From CALAGB01 sp963713965 (GTDB lineage Bacteria; Chloroflexota; Chloroflexia; Thermomicrobiales; Thermomicrobiaceae): 64,000 nucleotides of DNA. Numbering within the stretch: position 1 is the stretch's first letter; each line of letters begins with the position of its first letter. Both the position numbers and the translations under genes were made by a program. Location: positions 2,976,001-3,040,000 of the forward strand of contig OY970217.1 in assembly GCA_963713965.1 (NCBI GenBank). The letters are read 5' to 3'. This document shows, piece by piece, positions 33,932-42,343 of the stretch. The notes beneath the pieces are model-generated. The model ran no database searches. It was not told where the DNA came from and saw nothing but the letters and a program-made list of their open reading frames with translations.

Positions 33932-34633
33932 CTACCCGGAGAAACGATAACCAACACCGCGCACCGTCTCAATCAGGCGTGAGCCGCCCGGCTCCGTCTC
34001 CAGCTTTTCGCGCAACCCGTGAATATGGACAGCCAGAGTGCGGCTGTCCCCGTAATAATCGTATCCCCAAACCTCGCCAAGCAGCTGACGTGTGGGGCAA
34101 ACGGCCCCCCGATGGCGAACAAGGTGGACGAGCAGCTCGAGTTCCTTGGGCTTGAGGGCGATCTCTCGCTGGCCGAGCGTCACCCGGTACGCGTCCAGAT
34201 CGATACTCAATTGTCCGACGTCAAGCGTGTGAGCGGTGGAGCCCTGTTCTTTGACCAGGTCCTGATGAAGGAGGTCGCGCCTGCGTAGGATCGCCTTAAC
34301 CCGCGCCAGAAGCTCGCGCATCGAGAATGGCTTGGTCAAGTAGTCGTCAGCCCCGATCTCAAGGCCGACAACACGATCGATCTCGTCATTGCGTGCGGTC
34401 AAAATGATGATTGGAACGCCGCTCGACCGCCTGATATTGCGGCACACGTCGAACCCGTCAATGGTGGGGAGCATGACGTCGAGGAGCACGAGGTCAGGGC
34501 GCTGGTCCCTGGCAAGCTCAAGAGCTGACTCCCCATCGGAGGCGGTCGCAATCTCGTACCCCGCCTTTTTCAGGTTGTACGCGATGGTTGCCTGCAGCGA
34601 CGTCTCGTCTTCGACGAGAAGGATCTTGGTCAC
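33932..34633 (-). CDS. phoP: PhoP/PhoB-type OmpR-family response regulator
   Basis: A 233-residue response regulator: KILLVEDETSLQ (acidic pocket), DLVLLDVMLPTI (phospho-Asp), LTARNDEIDRVVGLEIGADDYLTKPFSMREL (T and K switch residues), then a C-terminal winged helix with PKELELLVHLVRHRG and LAVHIHGLREKLE, ending RGVGYRFSG. The GTG at 34633 (GTGACCAAGATC) starts just where homology begins and has GGAG about 11 bases upstream; a longer frame from 34657 is less supported. It is followed by the kinase gene on the same strand, 8 bases away. Probably the direct partner of that kinase and a controller of phosphate genes. Confidence 0.9.
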   Translation of the reverse strand: MTKILLVEDETSLQATIAYNLKKAGYEIATASDGESALELARDQRPDLVLLDVMLPTIDGFDVCRNIRRSSGVPIIILTARNDEIDRVVGLEIGADDYLTKPFSMRELLARVKAILRRRDLLHQDLVKEQGSTAHTLDVGQLSIDLDAYRVTLGQREIALKPKELELLVHLVRHRGAVCPTRQLLGEVWGYDYYGDSRTLAVHIHGLREKLETEPGGSRLIETVRGVGYRFSG

Positions 34634-34773
34634 CAACCTACTCCATGGCCGCGTCACAGATCATGCGTTAATGGTATCAGTAGCACACAGCCTGAAATTC
34701 ATTGGCTGTTGAGAACTGTACATTGCCTTCGTCTGTCGCTCAGCATTCTCCGAATACAATGTCGCTACTTCGC

Positions 34774-35820
34774 TCACTGTGCGAGTCCGAGGTCGAGATC
34801 GTGGGCCTCTCTGAGGAAATGCGCGAGTAACTCAATGGTAGCTGAGATGTCAGACACGCTTGCCATTTCGTTTACCGTGTGCCCGTACCGTGTCGGGATC
34901 GAAATGGTAATGGAGCGCACACCCGAACGAGATCGATCGATCGCGCCCGCGTCAGTGCCTCCGAATGGCATCACTTCGAGCTGATAACCGATCCCATGTC
35001 GCTCCGCCACGTCGCGGAAAGCCCGTTGTAGCTTTCGATTCGTGATGACCGACATGTCCATGATCTTGATTCCCGGCCCACCACCGAGATGGGTGATCTC
35101 GTCGACTCTATCGTCCCCGAGCGCCCCGGCGGGACAGATGTCGATTGCGATTCCGATGTCCGGTTCGACTCCAAACGCCGCGGTCCCAGCACCGCGCAGG
35201 CCAACTTCTTCCTGAACGGTGGCAACTGCCACCACTTCGCATTGGTGTTCGCCCAGCATGCGCAGAAGTTCAAGCATGACGAACACTGAGACCCGATCAT
35301 CGAGCGACTTACTCATTAGGGTGTGTCCGACGATCTCGAGCGTGCGATCCATGGTCACCATGTCGCCGATTTCGACCGCGTTTCGCGTTTCTTCGGGACT
35401 GAGTCCCACATCGACAAACAGATCGCTCACGCGGTCAGGCTTGATGTCGTTGAGGTTTCGTGATGAACTGGCCCCGCGCTTGGCATTGAGTGCTCCACGA
35501 AGTTTGCCCTCGCGAGCGTGGACAAAGACACGCTGCGCGATGAGATTGCGCGCGTCAAATCCGCCGAGCGGCTGCAGCCAGATGGCGCCATGTTCATCGA
35601 CACTTCTAACGATGAAACCGATTTCGTCCATGTGGGCCGCAAGCATGACTCTCGGCGAGCCTGAGCCACGCCGGCCAATGACGTTGCCCAGAGCATCAAC
35701 GCTCACGTCGTCAACCAGGGGCCTCATCTCTTCGATGACGATTGCCCGTACAGCATCTTCTCGCCCAGAAATTCCCGGCGTTTCCGCGATCCGCTTGAGG
35801 AGATCGATGTTCAGATCCAT
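34774..35820 (-). CDS. M42-family metallo-aminopeptidase (FrvX/glutamyl aminopeptidase type)
   Basis: A 348-residue co-catalytic zinc peptidase. LAAHMDEIGFIVR supplies the first His-Asp, KSLDDRVSVFVML the bridging Asp, VQEEVGLRGAGTAAF the catalytic Glu pair, and IDICPAG plus PTRYGHTVNEMAS the remaining Asp and His ligands. These occur in the usual order of M42 enzymes, including tetrahedral aminopeptidases and FrvX. They cut N-terminal residues from peptides in the cytoplasm. Older annotations call family members endoglucanase M, which is misleading. ATG 35820; gene stands alone, divergent from the yceD-fab operon. Confidence 0.92.
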   Translation of the reverse strand: MDLNIDLLKRIAETPGISGREDAVRAIVIEEMRPLVDDVSVDALGNVIGRRGSGSPRVMLAAHMDEIGFIVRSVDEHGAIWLQPLGGFDARNLIAQRVFVHAREGKLRGALNAKRGASSSRNLNDIKPDRVSDLFVDVGLSPEETRNAVEIGDMVTMDRTLEIVGHTLMSKSLDDRVSVFVMLELLRMLGEHQCEVVAVATVQEEVGLRGAGTAAFGVEPDIGIAIDICPAGALGDDRVDEITHLGGGPGIKIMDMSVITNRKLQRAFRDVAERHGIGYQLEVMPFGGTDAGAIDRSRSGVRSITISIPTRYGHTVNEMASVSDISATIELLAHFLREAHDLDLGLAQ

Positions 35821-35995
35821 AAGCGCTCCACCTCACAGAGGTACCAGCGATAGATAAGCGTCACGAGCCCATGCTAGCAGGGCGGTGATTCTCGGCCAAT
35901 GCCTGTGGCCGCCGTGGCCACAATCCTGCTCGTCACATTGAAAGTGTGACGATCGATCGGGAGCGCCCTCACTCACTGCCGAGGCTGCCCGTTGC

Positions 35996-36025
35996 TTGAC
36001 CCGACCTTCGTTGAAAACATATACT
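35996..36025 (+). promoter_or_regulatory. Promoter of the yceD-rpmF-fab operon
   Basis: TTGACC (35996-36001), an 18-base spacer, then TATACT (36020-36025). Both hexamers match the consensus at five of six positions. Transcription would begin near 36032, about 45 bases before yceD. Confidence 0.7.
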
Positions 36026-36077
36026 TTTCTAGTTTGTGCGTCTGTTCGAGGAGAACGAACGCGCTGCTGGGGGCGAG

Positions 36078-36608
36078 ATGTCACTTCACATAAAGACTTT
36101 GACAAACGACACGATCGTGAACGTCGCCCAGCTGTTGAAGGAGCCCGTTGGCTCGACCCGCATCGCTGACGTTCATCTTGATCGTCTCGCGCTCGATGAA
36201 TCAACCATTGCCTTCGACGTCAGTGCGAAGGTGCGTCTGACTAGAGTGATCGAAGGCATACTCGCCGACGGTCAGATGTCCGGCAAGGTTGAGCTTGAAT
36301 GCGTGCGTTGCCTGGAGTTGTACACTCAGGAGTTTGCGGGCGAGTTCGAGGCCGATTTCCGGCCGAGTGTTGACGTTCGCACCGGTGATCCGTTGCAGGT
36401 GCCGGAGTTCGAAGACATCTTCGTGATTGATAACAATCACGAGCTCGATCTGGATGAGCTGCTGCGACAGATCTCGATCATTTCATTGCCGATGCAGGCA
36501 TTGTGTCGCGAAGATTGTCCCGGAATCGAGCAGGTTGAGGACGAGGACGAAGAGGCGGGTGACGAGCGATTGGCCGTCCTGCGAGATCTCTTGGAGGCTG
36601 AGTCCTAG
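36078..36608 (+). CDS. yceD: YceD/DUF177 family protein
   Basis: A 176-residue soluble protein. The diagnostic DUF177 part is VELECVRCLELYTQEF, with two Cys, and near the end LCREDCPGI, with two more. These form a putative Cys4 zinc site. Family members lie next to rpmF in most bacteria and are linked to 23S rRNA accumulation and ribosome biogenesis. The acidic tail (DEDEEAGDE) is also common. ATG 36078 has GGGGGCGAG close upstream; a 14-residue longer frame from 36036 is possible. It starts the operon with rpmF and the fab genes. Confidence 0.9.
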   Translation: MSLHIKTLTNDTIVNVAQLLKEPVGSTRIADVHLDRLALDESTIAFDVSAKVRLTRVIEGILADGQMSGKVELECVRCLELYTQEFAGEFEADFRPSVDVRTGDPLQVPEFEDIFVIDNNHELDLDELLRQISIISLPMQALCREDCPGIEQVEDEDEEAGDERLAVLRDLLEAES

Positions 36609-36680
36609 CAAGCTGGACGAACGTTCTGCCGGCAAGATGCCGGTTGATTATTGTTGACGATTGATTAAGGAGGATCGATT

Positions 36681-36884
36681 ATGGGCGCGTTGCCAAAGCA
36701 GCGTCAGAGCCGTGGACGTCAGGGAAACCGACGCCGGCACCACTACCTCAAGCTTCCGCAGCTAATGCGGTGTCCGAGTTGTGGGCAGAAGAAGAAGACG
36801 CATCACGTGTGCCCAAACTGTGGAACGTATAAGGGCCGCCAGGTCGTCGAGGTAGCCAAGCCGCGTCGAACCGAGAGTCAATAG
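36681..36884 (+). CDS. rpmF: 50S ribosomal protein L32
   Basis: A 67-residue ribosomal protein of the large subunit. The basic start (PKQRQSRGRQGNRRRHH) leads into a Cys4 zinc ribbon with CPSCGQ and CPNCGTY. ATG 36681 follows AAGGAGG at about 8 bases. Its position directly after yceD and before fabH is the classic bacterial order. Confidence 0.97.
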   Translation: MGALPKQRQSRGRQGNRRRHHYLKLPQLMRCPSCGQKKKTHHVCPNCGTYKGRQVVEVAKPRRTESQ

Positions 36885-36981
36885 CGTCTCGGCGCGAAGT
36901 ACGGGTGCCGATCGCGTCGTGGACGTCGATCGACGGCCATCGCGCCGTGGTCAAGCGGTACGAGCGAGCGGCTGACGCGCC

Positions 36982-38010
36982 ATGAGAAAGGGACAGCCAG
37001 AAACGGTGTTGAACGCGGCAATCACCGGATGGGGGATGTACGTCCCTGAGCGCGTGCTATCGAACTCCGACCTTGAGCGCATGGTGGAAACCTCTGACGA
37101 ATGGATCGTCGCCCGAACCGGTATCCGCGAGCGCCGGTTGGCGACGAAGACCGATACGACGGTCAGCATGGCCGCTGCAGCGTCTCGCAAGGCGCTCAGC
37201 GTAGCCGGTGTTGATCCTACGTCAATCGATCTGATTATCCTGGCGACCGATTCTCCTGATCAGCTCATGCCGGCCTCCTCGTCGGTCCTGCAGGCCGAGC
37301 TCGGTGCTATCCGTGCTGGCGCGTTCGATCTTGACGCCGCGTGCTCGGGGTTTGTCTATGCCTTGAGTGTCGGCTCGCAATTTGTACGCTCCGGCGTCTT
37401 CAAGACCGTGCTGGTGGTGGGGGCGGACGCGCTGACTCGCTATATCGATTTCACCGATCGTGGCACCTGCATCCTCTTCGGTGATGGGGCAGGAGCGGTG
37501 GTGTTGCAGGCCAGCACAGAAGAGGAGGGCGTCCTTTCGACCGTCCTCGGGTCCGACGGCCGGGGCGCTCAGCATCTCTACGTGGACGGTGTGGCGCCAA
37601 GGTTTGTGCCAAATGGCAACGAGACAACTGTGCCCGCACCGCACATGAAGATGAATGGCGGCGAGGTCTTCAAATTCGCCGTTCGAGTCATGGGTGAGGC
37701 GGCCGTCGAAGCCATTGAAAAGGCCGGTCTGTCCCTTTCCGACATCGATCTCTTCATCCCACATCAAGCCAATCTGCGCATTATCGACGCGTCGGCCCGT
37801 CGACTCGAACTCCCGCGTGAGAAGGTGTGGGTCAACATCGAGCGTTACGGCAATACGTCCGCCGCCTCGGTGCCGATGTGCATTTCTGAAGCGGTCGAGG
37901 CTGGGGCGCTCCAGCCGGGCATGAACGTGGTGTTGGTCGCGTTCGGGGCGGGACTCTCCTGGGCGGCGAATGTCGTGAGGTGGGGATCCGCGGGAGTGTC
38001 AGGTAAGTGA
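36982..38010 (+). CDS. fabH: Beta-ketoacyl-ACP synthase III (FabH)
   Basis: A 342-residue condensing enzyme that joins acetyl-CoA (or a branched primer) with malonyl-ACP to start fatty acid synthesis. The catalytic triad is Cys in LDAACSGFVYAL, His in IPHQANLRIID and Asn in YGNTSAASV. The start at ATG 36982 is tentative because the ribosome site is weak; a GTG at 37006, which removes the first 8 residues, is also close to the conserved start AAITGWGMYVP. It ends 4 bases into fabD (GTGA overlap), so the two are translationally coupled. Confidence 0.95.
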   Translation: MRKGQPETVLNAAITGWGMYVPERVLSNSDLERMVETSDEWIVARTGIRERRLATKTDTTVSMAAAASRKALSVAGVDPTSIDLIILATDSPDQLMPASSSVLQAELGAIRAGAFDLDAACSGFVYALSVGSQFVRSGVFKTVLVVGADALTRYIDFTDRGTCILFGDGAGAVVLQASTEEEGVLSTVLGSDGRGAQHLYVDGVAPRFVPNGNETTVPAPHMKMNGGEVFKFAVRVMGEAAVEAIEKAGLSLSDIDLFIPHQANLRIIDASARRLELPREKVWVNIERYGNTSAASVPMCISEAVEAGALQPGMNVVLVAFGAGLSWAANVVRWGSAGVSGK

Positions 38011-38915
38011 CCGGGAACCTGTCCAGCAAAGCAGCGTGGGTCTTTCCGGGGCAAGGCTCTCAGCGGGTCGGTATGGGAAGTGAACTGGCGCAAGCCGATG
38101 CTAACGCGAGAGCGATTTTTGATCGCGTCGATGAGGCGCTTGGTTTCAATCTCTCGGACACGATATTCAATGGTCCGGATGAGGATCTGGTCGCGACGCG
38201 CAATCAACAACCGGCACTCTTGGCCACGAGCATTGCTTATCTCGAAGTGCTTCGACGCCGCGGACAACTGCCGGAACCGACGGTCGTGGCCGGGCATAGT
38301 CTAGGTGAATACACGGCGCTGGTGGCATCGGGAGCGCTTGATCTGGCTGATGCCGCGCGTCTGGTGCGTCGGCGAGGCGAACTGATGGAAGAGCACGGGC
38401 TCGGTGGCATGATCGCTGTTATCGGTTTGGACGACTCCGTACTCGCCGAAATTGCCTCCGCGTCCGGCGCCGAAATCGCGAACATCAATGCTCCAGGGCA
38501 GACAACATTGAGCGGTAGGGCGGAAACGCTTGAGCGTGCGACGCAAATCGCTAAAGACGCTGGAGCCCGCCGTGTTTTGCCGTTGCCGGTAAATGGAGCC
38601 TTTCATTCGTCCTTGATGCGCCCAGTGGTTGTGGGGTTGAAGCCGATGATCGACGAAACGCGCTTCAATCAGCCGTGTGCACCACTGATCGCCAACGTCG
38701 ACGGGCGACTGCTGACCGAGCCGGACGATCTTCGCGTCGAACTCGCCGCCCAGATCACCGCATCAGTGCGCTGGGTGGACGTCGTTCAACGGGCCGTGAG
38801 CGAAGGTGTCGACTATTTCGTCGAGATCGGTCCCGGCAAGGTGCTGAGTGGTCTGATCGCGCGGATTGCGCCGGGGTCGACGACGGAGCAGGCTGAAGCG
38901 CTGCTGCGAACCTGA
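38007..38915 (+). CDS. fabD: Malonyl-CoA:ACP transacylase (FabD)
   Basis: A 302-residue acyltransferase that moves malonyl from CoA to ACP. The catalytic Ser sits in AGHSLGEYTALVA (GHSLGE) and the second His in PVNGAFHSSLM. FPGQGSQRVGMG near the start is the oxyanion-hole motif. The GTG at 38007 overlaps the fabH stop by 4 bases. Length is standard. Confidence 0.95.
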   Translation: MTGNLSSKAAWVFPGQGSQRVGMGSELAQADANARAIFDRVDEALGFNLSDTIFNGPDEDLVATRNQQPALLATSIAYLEVLRRRGQLPEPTVVAGHSLGEYTALVASGALDLADAARLVRRRGELMEEHGLGGMIAVIGLDDSVLAEIASASGAEIANINAPGQTTLSGRAETLERATQIAKDAGARRVLPLPVNGAFHSSLMRPVVVGLKPMIDETRFNQPCAPLIANVDGRLLTEPDDLRVELAAQITASVRWVDVVQRAVSEGVDYFVEIGPGKVLSGLIARIAPGSTTEQAEALLRT

Positions 38916-39041
38916 TTTCCACCAGAATCGTATTCGGTCGAAGGCATGTCGGGTCGAGCGCTGTCGTGCGTCACGGCCGGATGGACGAGATCGTGTGTGC
39001 CGTCTGAAGACACGATAGCCAGACGGGAGGGGCTGAGCATC

Positions 39042-39797
39042 ATGAGTGAAGAAGAGGTGAAACGATCCGCGATCATCACTGGAGCAGTGCGCGGTATCGG
39101 CAGAGCGACCGCCATCAAGCTCGCGGCTGACGGGTTTCAGGTCGTCGTCAACTACCGCGGCGACGAGTCGGAGGCAGCTGCCGTCGTCTCGGAGATCGAG
39201 GCCGCCGGTGGTACAGCCGTCGCCATTCGCGCGGATGTGACTGACACCGACCAGGTCGGCGCGATGATCGAAGAGACTATCAATACCTTCGGGCGGCTCG
39301 ATGTGTTGGTCAACAACGCCGGCATCACCCGCGACACACTTATCATGCGCATGAAGGATCAGGACTGGGACGCCGTACTGACGACGAACCTGAAGAGCGC
39401 CTTCCTCTGCTCGAAAGCTGCCATCCGACCCATGATGCGTCAGCGTTACGGACGCATCATCAATCTGACATCGGTCGTCGGGCTGGTCGGCAATGCGGGA
39501 CAGGCGAATTACGCCGCGGCTAAGGCGGGTGTCGTTGGCTTGACCAAGTCCCTGGCGCGCGAGATCGGCTCCCGTGGCATCACCGTCAATGCCGTCGCGC
39601 CCGGATTCATCGAGACTCGTTTGACGGAAGCAATCCCTGAAAGCTTGAAACCACGCATGCTGGAGCAAATCTCGGTCGGCTATTTCGGAACGCCGGAGGA
39701 TGTCGCCGCGGCGGTCGCGTTCCTGTCGTCAGCCGAGGCGAGATACATCACCGGCGCCGTATTGACGGTCGACGGCGGCATGTTCATGGCATCGTAG
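39042..39797 (+). CDS. fabG: 3-oxoacyl-ACP reductase (FabG)
   Basis: A 251-residue short-chain dehydrogenase. The cofactor loop is ITGAVRGIGRATAIKLA, followed by NNAGITRD, and the catalytic Ser-Tyr-Lys set is seen in NLTSVVG and NYAAAKAG. Reduces beta-ketoacyl-ACP with NADPH. ATG 39042 follows GGGAGGGG, the best ribosome site in the neighbourhood; the frame from 38946 includes 32 extra residues that look like non-coding sequence. Its place behind fabD supports FabG over other SDRs. Confidence 0.93.
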   Translation: MSEEEVKRSAIITGAVRGIGRATAIKLAADGFQVVVNYRGDESEAAAVVSEIEAAGGTAVAIRADVTDTDQVGAMIEETINTFGRLDVLVNNAGITRDTLIMRMKDQDWDAVLTTNLKSAFLCSKAAIRPMMRQRYGRIINLTSVVGLVGNAGQANYAAAKAGVVGLTKSLAREIGSRGITVNAVAPGFIETRLTEAIPESLKPRMLEQISVGYFGTPEDVAAAVAFLSSAEARYITGAVLTVDGGMFMAS

Positions 39798-39810
39798 TGA
39801 GGCGAGAGGC

Positions 39811-41202
39811 GTGTTCCGGAAGATTCTGATCGCCAATCGAGGCGAAATTGCGTTGCGCATCCTGCGAGCCTGTCACGAGCTGAACATCAGCTCGGTCGTC
39901 GCTTATTCCGACGTCGATCGCGATTCACTGCCAGTGCGCATGTCGGATGAAGCAGTCTGCATCGGCCCCGGTCCCGCGTCGCGCAGCTACAACAATATCC
40001 CGGCGATCATCAGCGCCGCGGTGGTGACTGGCTGCGACGCGCTCCATCCTGGGTACGGTTTTCTGGCGGAAAATCCGTCCTTGGCTGAGATCTGCGAAGA
40101 GTGCAATCTGGTCTTCATCGGTCCGCGTCCGGAAGTACTCTCGCAATCGGGGAACAAGTCGGTTGCGCGACAGATCATGAAGCATGCCAAAATCCCGATC
40201 ATTCCGGGCTCAGAGGACCCGGTACATGATGTGCAAACGGCGCGCGCCATCGGCAAAGAGATCGGTTATCCAGCTCTGATCAAGGCAGTTGCTGGAGGCG
40301 GCGGACGCGGCATGCGCGTCGCCTGGGACGAGCGTGACCTCGTTCAGGCGTTTCCGCTAGCCCAAAGCGAAGCACAGGCAGTGTTCGGTAATGGCGCGGT
40401 CTACGTTGAGAAATTCCTCGAGCATCCGCGACACATCGAAGTGCAGATCATCGCCGACAATCACGGCCACGTGGTCGCGCTGGGAGAGCGTGATTGCTCG
40501 TTGCAGCGTCGCTACCAGAAGCTGATCGAGGAAACGCCCGCGCCGAACATTTCGAGCCGCCTACGCGATAGCCTAAGCAAGGCGGCGATCAAGGCATCTA
40601 AGGCGCTGGAGTACACCGGCGCGGGAACCTTCGAGTTCCTGGTCGATCGGGAAGAGCACTTTTACTTTACTGAGGTCAACGCACGCATCCAGGTCGAGCA
40701 TCCGGTGACCGAGGCGGTGACCGGCATCGATCTCATCAAATGGCAGATTCGCGTCGCGGCGGGCGAGCAGTTGGACTTCAGTCAGAAGGATTGCCGACCA
40801 CGGGGACACGCAATCGAGGCGCGCATCAATGCCGAAAACGTGGCCGCCGACTTCGCGCCCAGCTGTGGGCAAGTCGAGGATCTGGTCTTGCCGGGTGGTC
40901 CGGGAGTCCGGATAGACACGCACTTGTACACGGGTTACGTGGTTCCGCCGCACTATGATTCGCTGCTGGCCAAGCTCGTCGTGTGGGGAAGTGACCGGGA
41001 TGAGGCCTTGAACCGGTTACATCGGGCGCTGAGTGAGACAGTGATCTCAGGGGTCGATACGACCGTAGATTTCTATAAGGGCATCGTGCGTGACCGCGCG
41101 TTTGCCACCGGCCTGGTACACACCGGCTTCATCGGTGAGTACATCAATCGAACGCGTGAGGCCGTCACGTCACGCCTGGTCGAACGAGATCTTGCCGGCT
41201 AG
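39811..41202 (+). CDS. accC: Acetyl-CoA carboxylase biotin carboxylase subunit (AccC-type)
   Basis: A 463-residue biotin carboxylase that carboxylates the biotin of a carrier protein using ATP and bicarbonate. It opens RKILIANRGEIALRILRACHEL and has the ATP-grasp loop AVAGGGGRGMRVAW, then GERDCSLQRRYQKLIEE and NARIQVEHPVTEAVTGIDLI, all standard. GTG 39811. It lies 13 bases from fabG. No biotin carrier or carboxyltransferase genes are in the window, so those subunits must be elsewhere. A propionyl- or other acyl-CoA carboxylase subunit is an alternative, but the fab context favours acetyl-CoA. Confidence 0.92.
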   Translation: MFRKILIANRGEIALRILRACHELNISSVVAYSDVDRDSLPVRMSDEAVCIGPGPASRSYNNIPAIISAAVVTGCDALHPGYGFLAENPSLAEICEECNLVFIGPRPEVLSQSGNKSVARQIMKHAKIPIIPGSEDPVHDVQTARAIGKEIGYPALIKAVAGGGGRGMRVAWDERDLVQAFPLAQSEAQAVFGNGAVYVEKFLEHPRHIEVQIIADNHGHVVALGERDCSLQRRYQKLIEETPAPNISSRLRDSLSKAAIKASKALEYTGAGTFEFLVDREEHFYFTEVNARIQVEHPVTEAVTGIDLIKWQIRVAAGEQLDFSQKDCRPRGHAIEARINAENVAADFAPSCGQVEDLVLPGGPGVRIDTHLYTGYVVPPHYDSLLAKLVVWGSDRDEALNRLHRALSETVISGVDTTVDFYKGIVRDRAFATGLVHTGFIGEYINRTREAVTSRLVERDLAG

Positions 41203-41379
41203 CGGCGATTCGCATCCGCTCATCTCGAACGGTACTTCCGACCGCGACGACAGTCAGAGCGGCACGGTACAATTGCGACAGCCCGGAATTCGGGCCATCC
41301 TGCTCGCTCGCCCGCGCGTGGGGACAATCGGCGCAATTCAGGCGAGCCACCATTTGATCGAGAAATTGACGAGGTTTTC

Positions 41380-41802
41380 ATGGCTGTTGCCACGACAAGA
41401 CATCAAGCGCGCACGATGGCTTTACAGGTTCTCTATGAAGCGGACATTGCCGGTCATGGCATTCAGGACGTGCTCTCCCGCTATTTGGCGGACATCAACG
41501 TGCCGCAGCCAGTGCGGCGCTACGTCGAACGGCTGGTGACCGGATACGTCGAGAGCAGCGAGCGCATTGATCGTGAGATTGGGGAGGCGGCGCCGGCGTT
41601 TCCAGTTGACCAGCTTCCTGCCGTCGATCGAAACATCTTGCGCATCGCGATTTATGAGCTGATGAGCGAGTCGGACGTTCCGTTGAAGGCGGCCATCAAT
41701 GAGGCCGTCGAGATAGCGAAGCGGTTTGGCGGGGAAAACTCGAGCCGGTTCGTTAACGGAGTGCTCGGAACGATTGCCGAAGGCATGACGGCTTCTCGGT
41801 GA
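41380..41802 (+). CDS. nusB: Transcription antitermination factor NusB
   Basis: A 140-residue all-helical RNA-binding protein that works with NusE/S10 at boxA sites in rRNA operons. RHQARTMALQVLYEADIAG is the conserved N-terminal helix, and VDRNILRIAIYELM with INEAVEIAKRFGGENSSRFVNGVLG is the C-terminal half. ATG 41380 follows about 180 bases of gap after accC. No clear ribosome site was seen just upstream (GACGAGG about 10 bases before). Standard length. Confidence 0.95.
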   Translation: MAVATTRHQARTMALQVLYEADIAGHGIQDVLSRYLADINVPQPVRRYVERLVTGYVESSERIDREIGEAAPAFPVDQLPAVDRNILRIAIYELMSESDVPLKAAINEAVEIAKRFGGENSSRFVNGVLGTIAEGMTASR

Positions 41803-41960
41803 GAGTCCAAGAATCCGATATTTAGGGTGTTTCGTCGATACCAGGTTTGGTTTACTCGTGTGGACCGCGAACGGCGCGGTTGTCGGGTTCGGTGCCCACA
41901 TGCATAATTCGCGTGCAATGGGGAAGAAATATTCACGCAGTTTAGTAGGAGGTGGTCAGG

Positions 41961-42206
41961 GTGTCCTCGTCGGTTTTCGAACGAGTACAGAATGTGGTTT
42001 CCGAGCAGTTGGGCGTCGACCCGGAAAAAGTGACCCCGGACGCCGAGTTCGTTCAGGATCTGAACGCGGATTCGCTCGACTTGGTAGAGTTGATCATGCA
42101 ACTTGAAGAAGAGTTCAGCGTCGAGATTTCCGACGAGCAAGCGGAAAGCATCGTCACCGTTGGAGACGCGCTCGAATTCATTCAGGAGCACGCAGACGCC
42201 AAGTAG
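41961..42206 (+). CDS. acpP: Acyl carrier protein
   Basis: An 81-residue ACP. The 4'-phosphopantetheine attachment Ser is in LNADSLDLVELIM (DSL), followed by the acidic helix LEEEFSVEISDEQAESI. It carries acyl chains for the fab enzymes. The GTG at 41961 lies 8 bases after AGGAGG (41947-41952). It is separated from the fab genes by accC and nusB. Confidence 0.95.
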   Translation: MSSSVFERVQNVVSEQLGVDPEKVTPDAEFVQDLNADSLDLVELIMQLEEEFSVEISDEQAESIVTVGDALEFIQEHADAK

Positions 42207-42265
42207 TCAGCTTCGGTTCGTCGTCGACATGGCGATCCTCGTTGATTGATTTTGCGAGGAGAGGC

Positions 42266-42343
42266 ATGTCGAAGCAGCCAGGTACATTGACGTCAACCGG
42301 GCATGACGTCGCGAATGGTCAGGCAGAGCAGGAATCATGGTAA
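42266..42343 (+). CDS. Possible 25-residue leader ORF overlapping tatC
   Basis: Starting ATG 42266, with GAGGAGAGG three bases upstream, a short frame of 25 residues (hydrophilic, MSKQPGTL..., ending QESW) runs to a TAA at 42341-42343 inside the first codons of tatC, overlapping its ATG by 7 bases. It looks like a translated leader that couples to tatC. It may also be chance. Confidence 0.35.
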   Translation: MSKQPGTLTSTGHDVANGQAEQESW

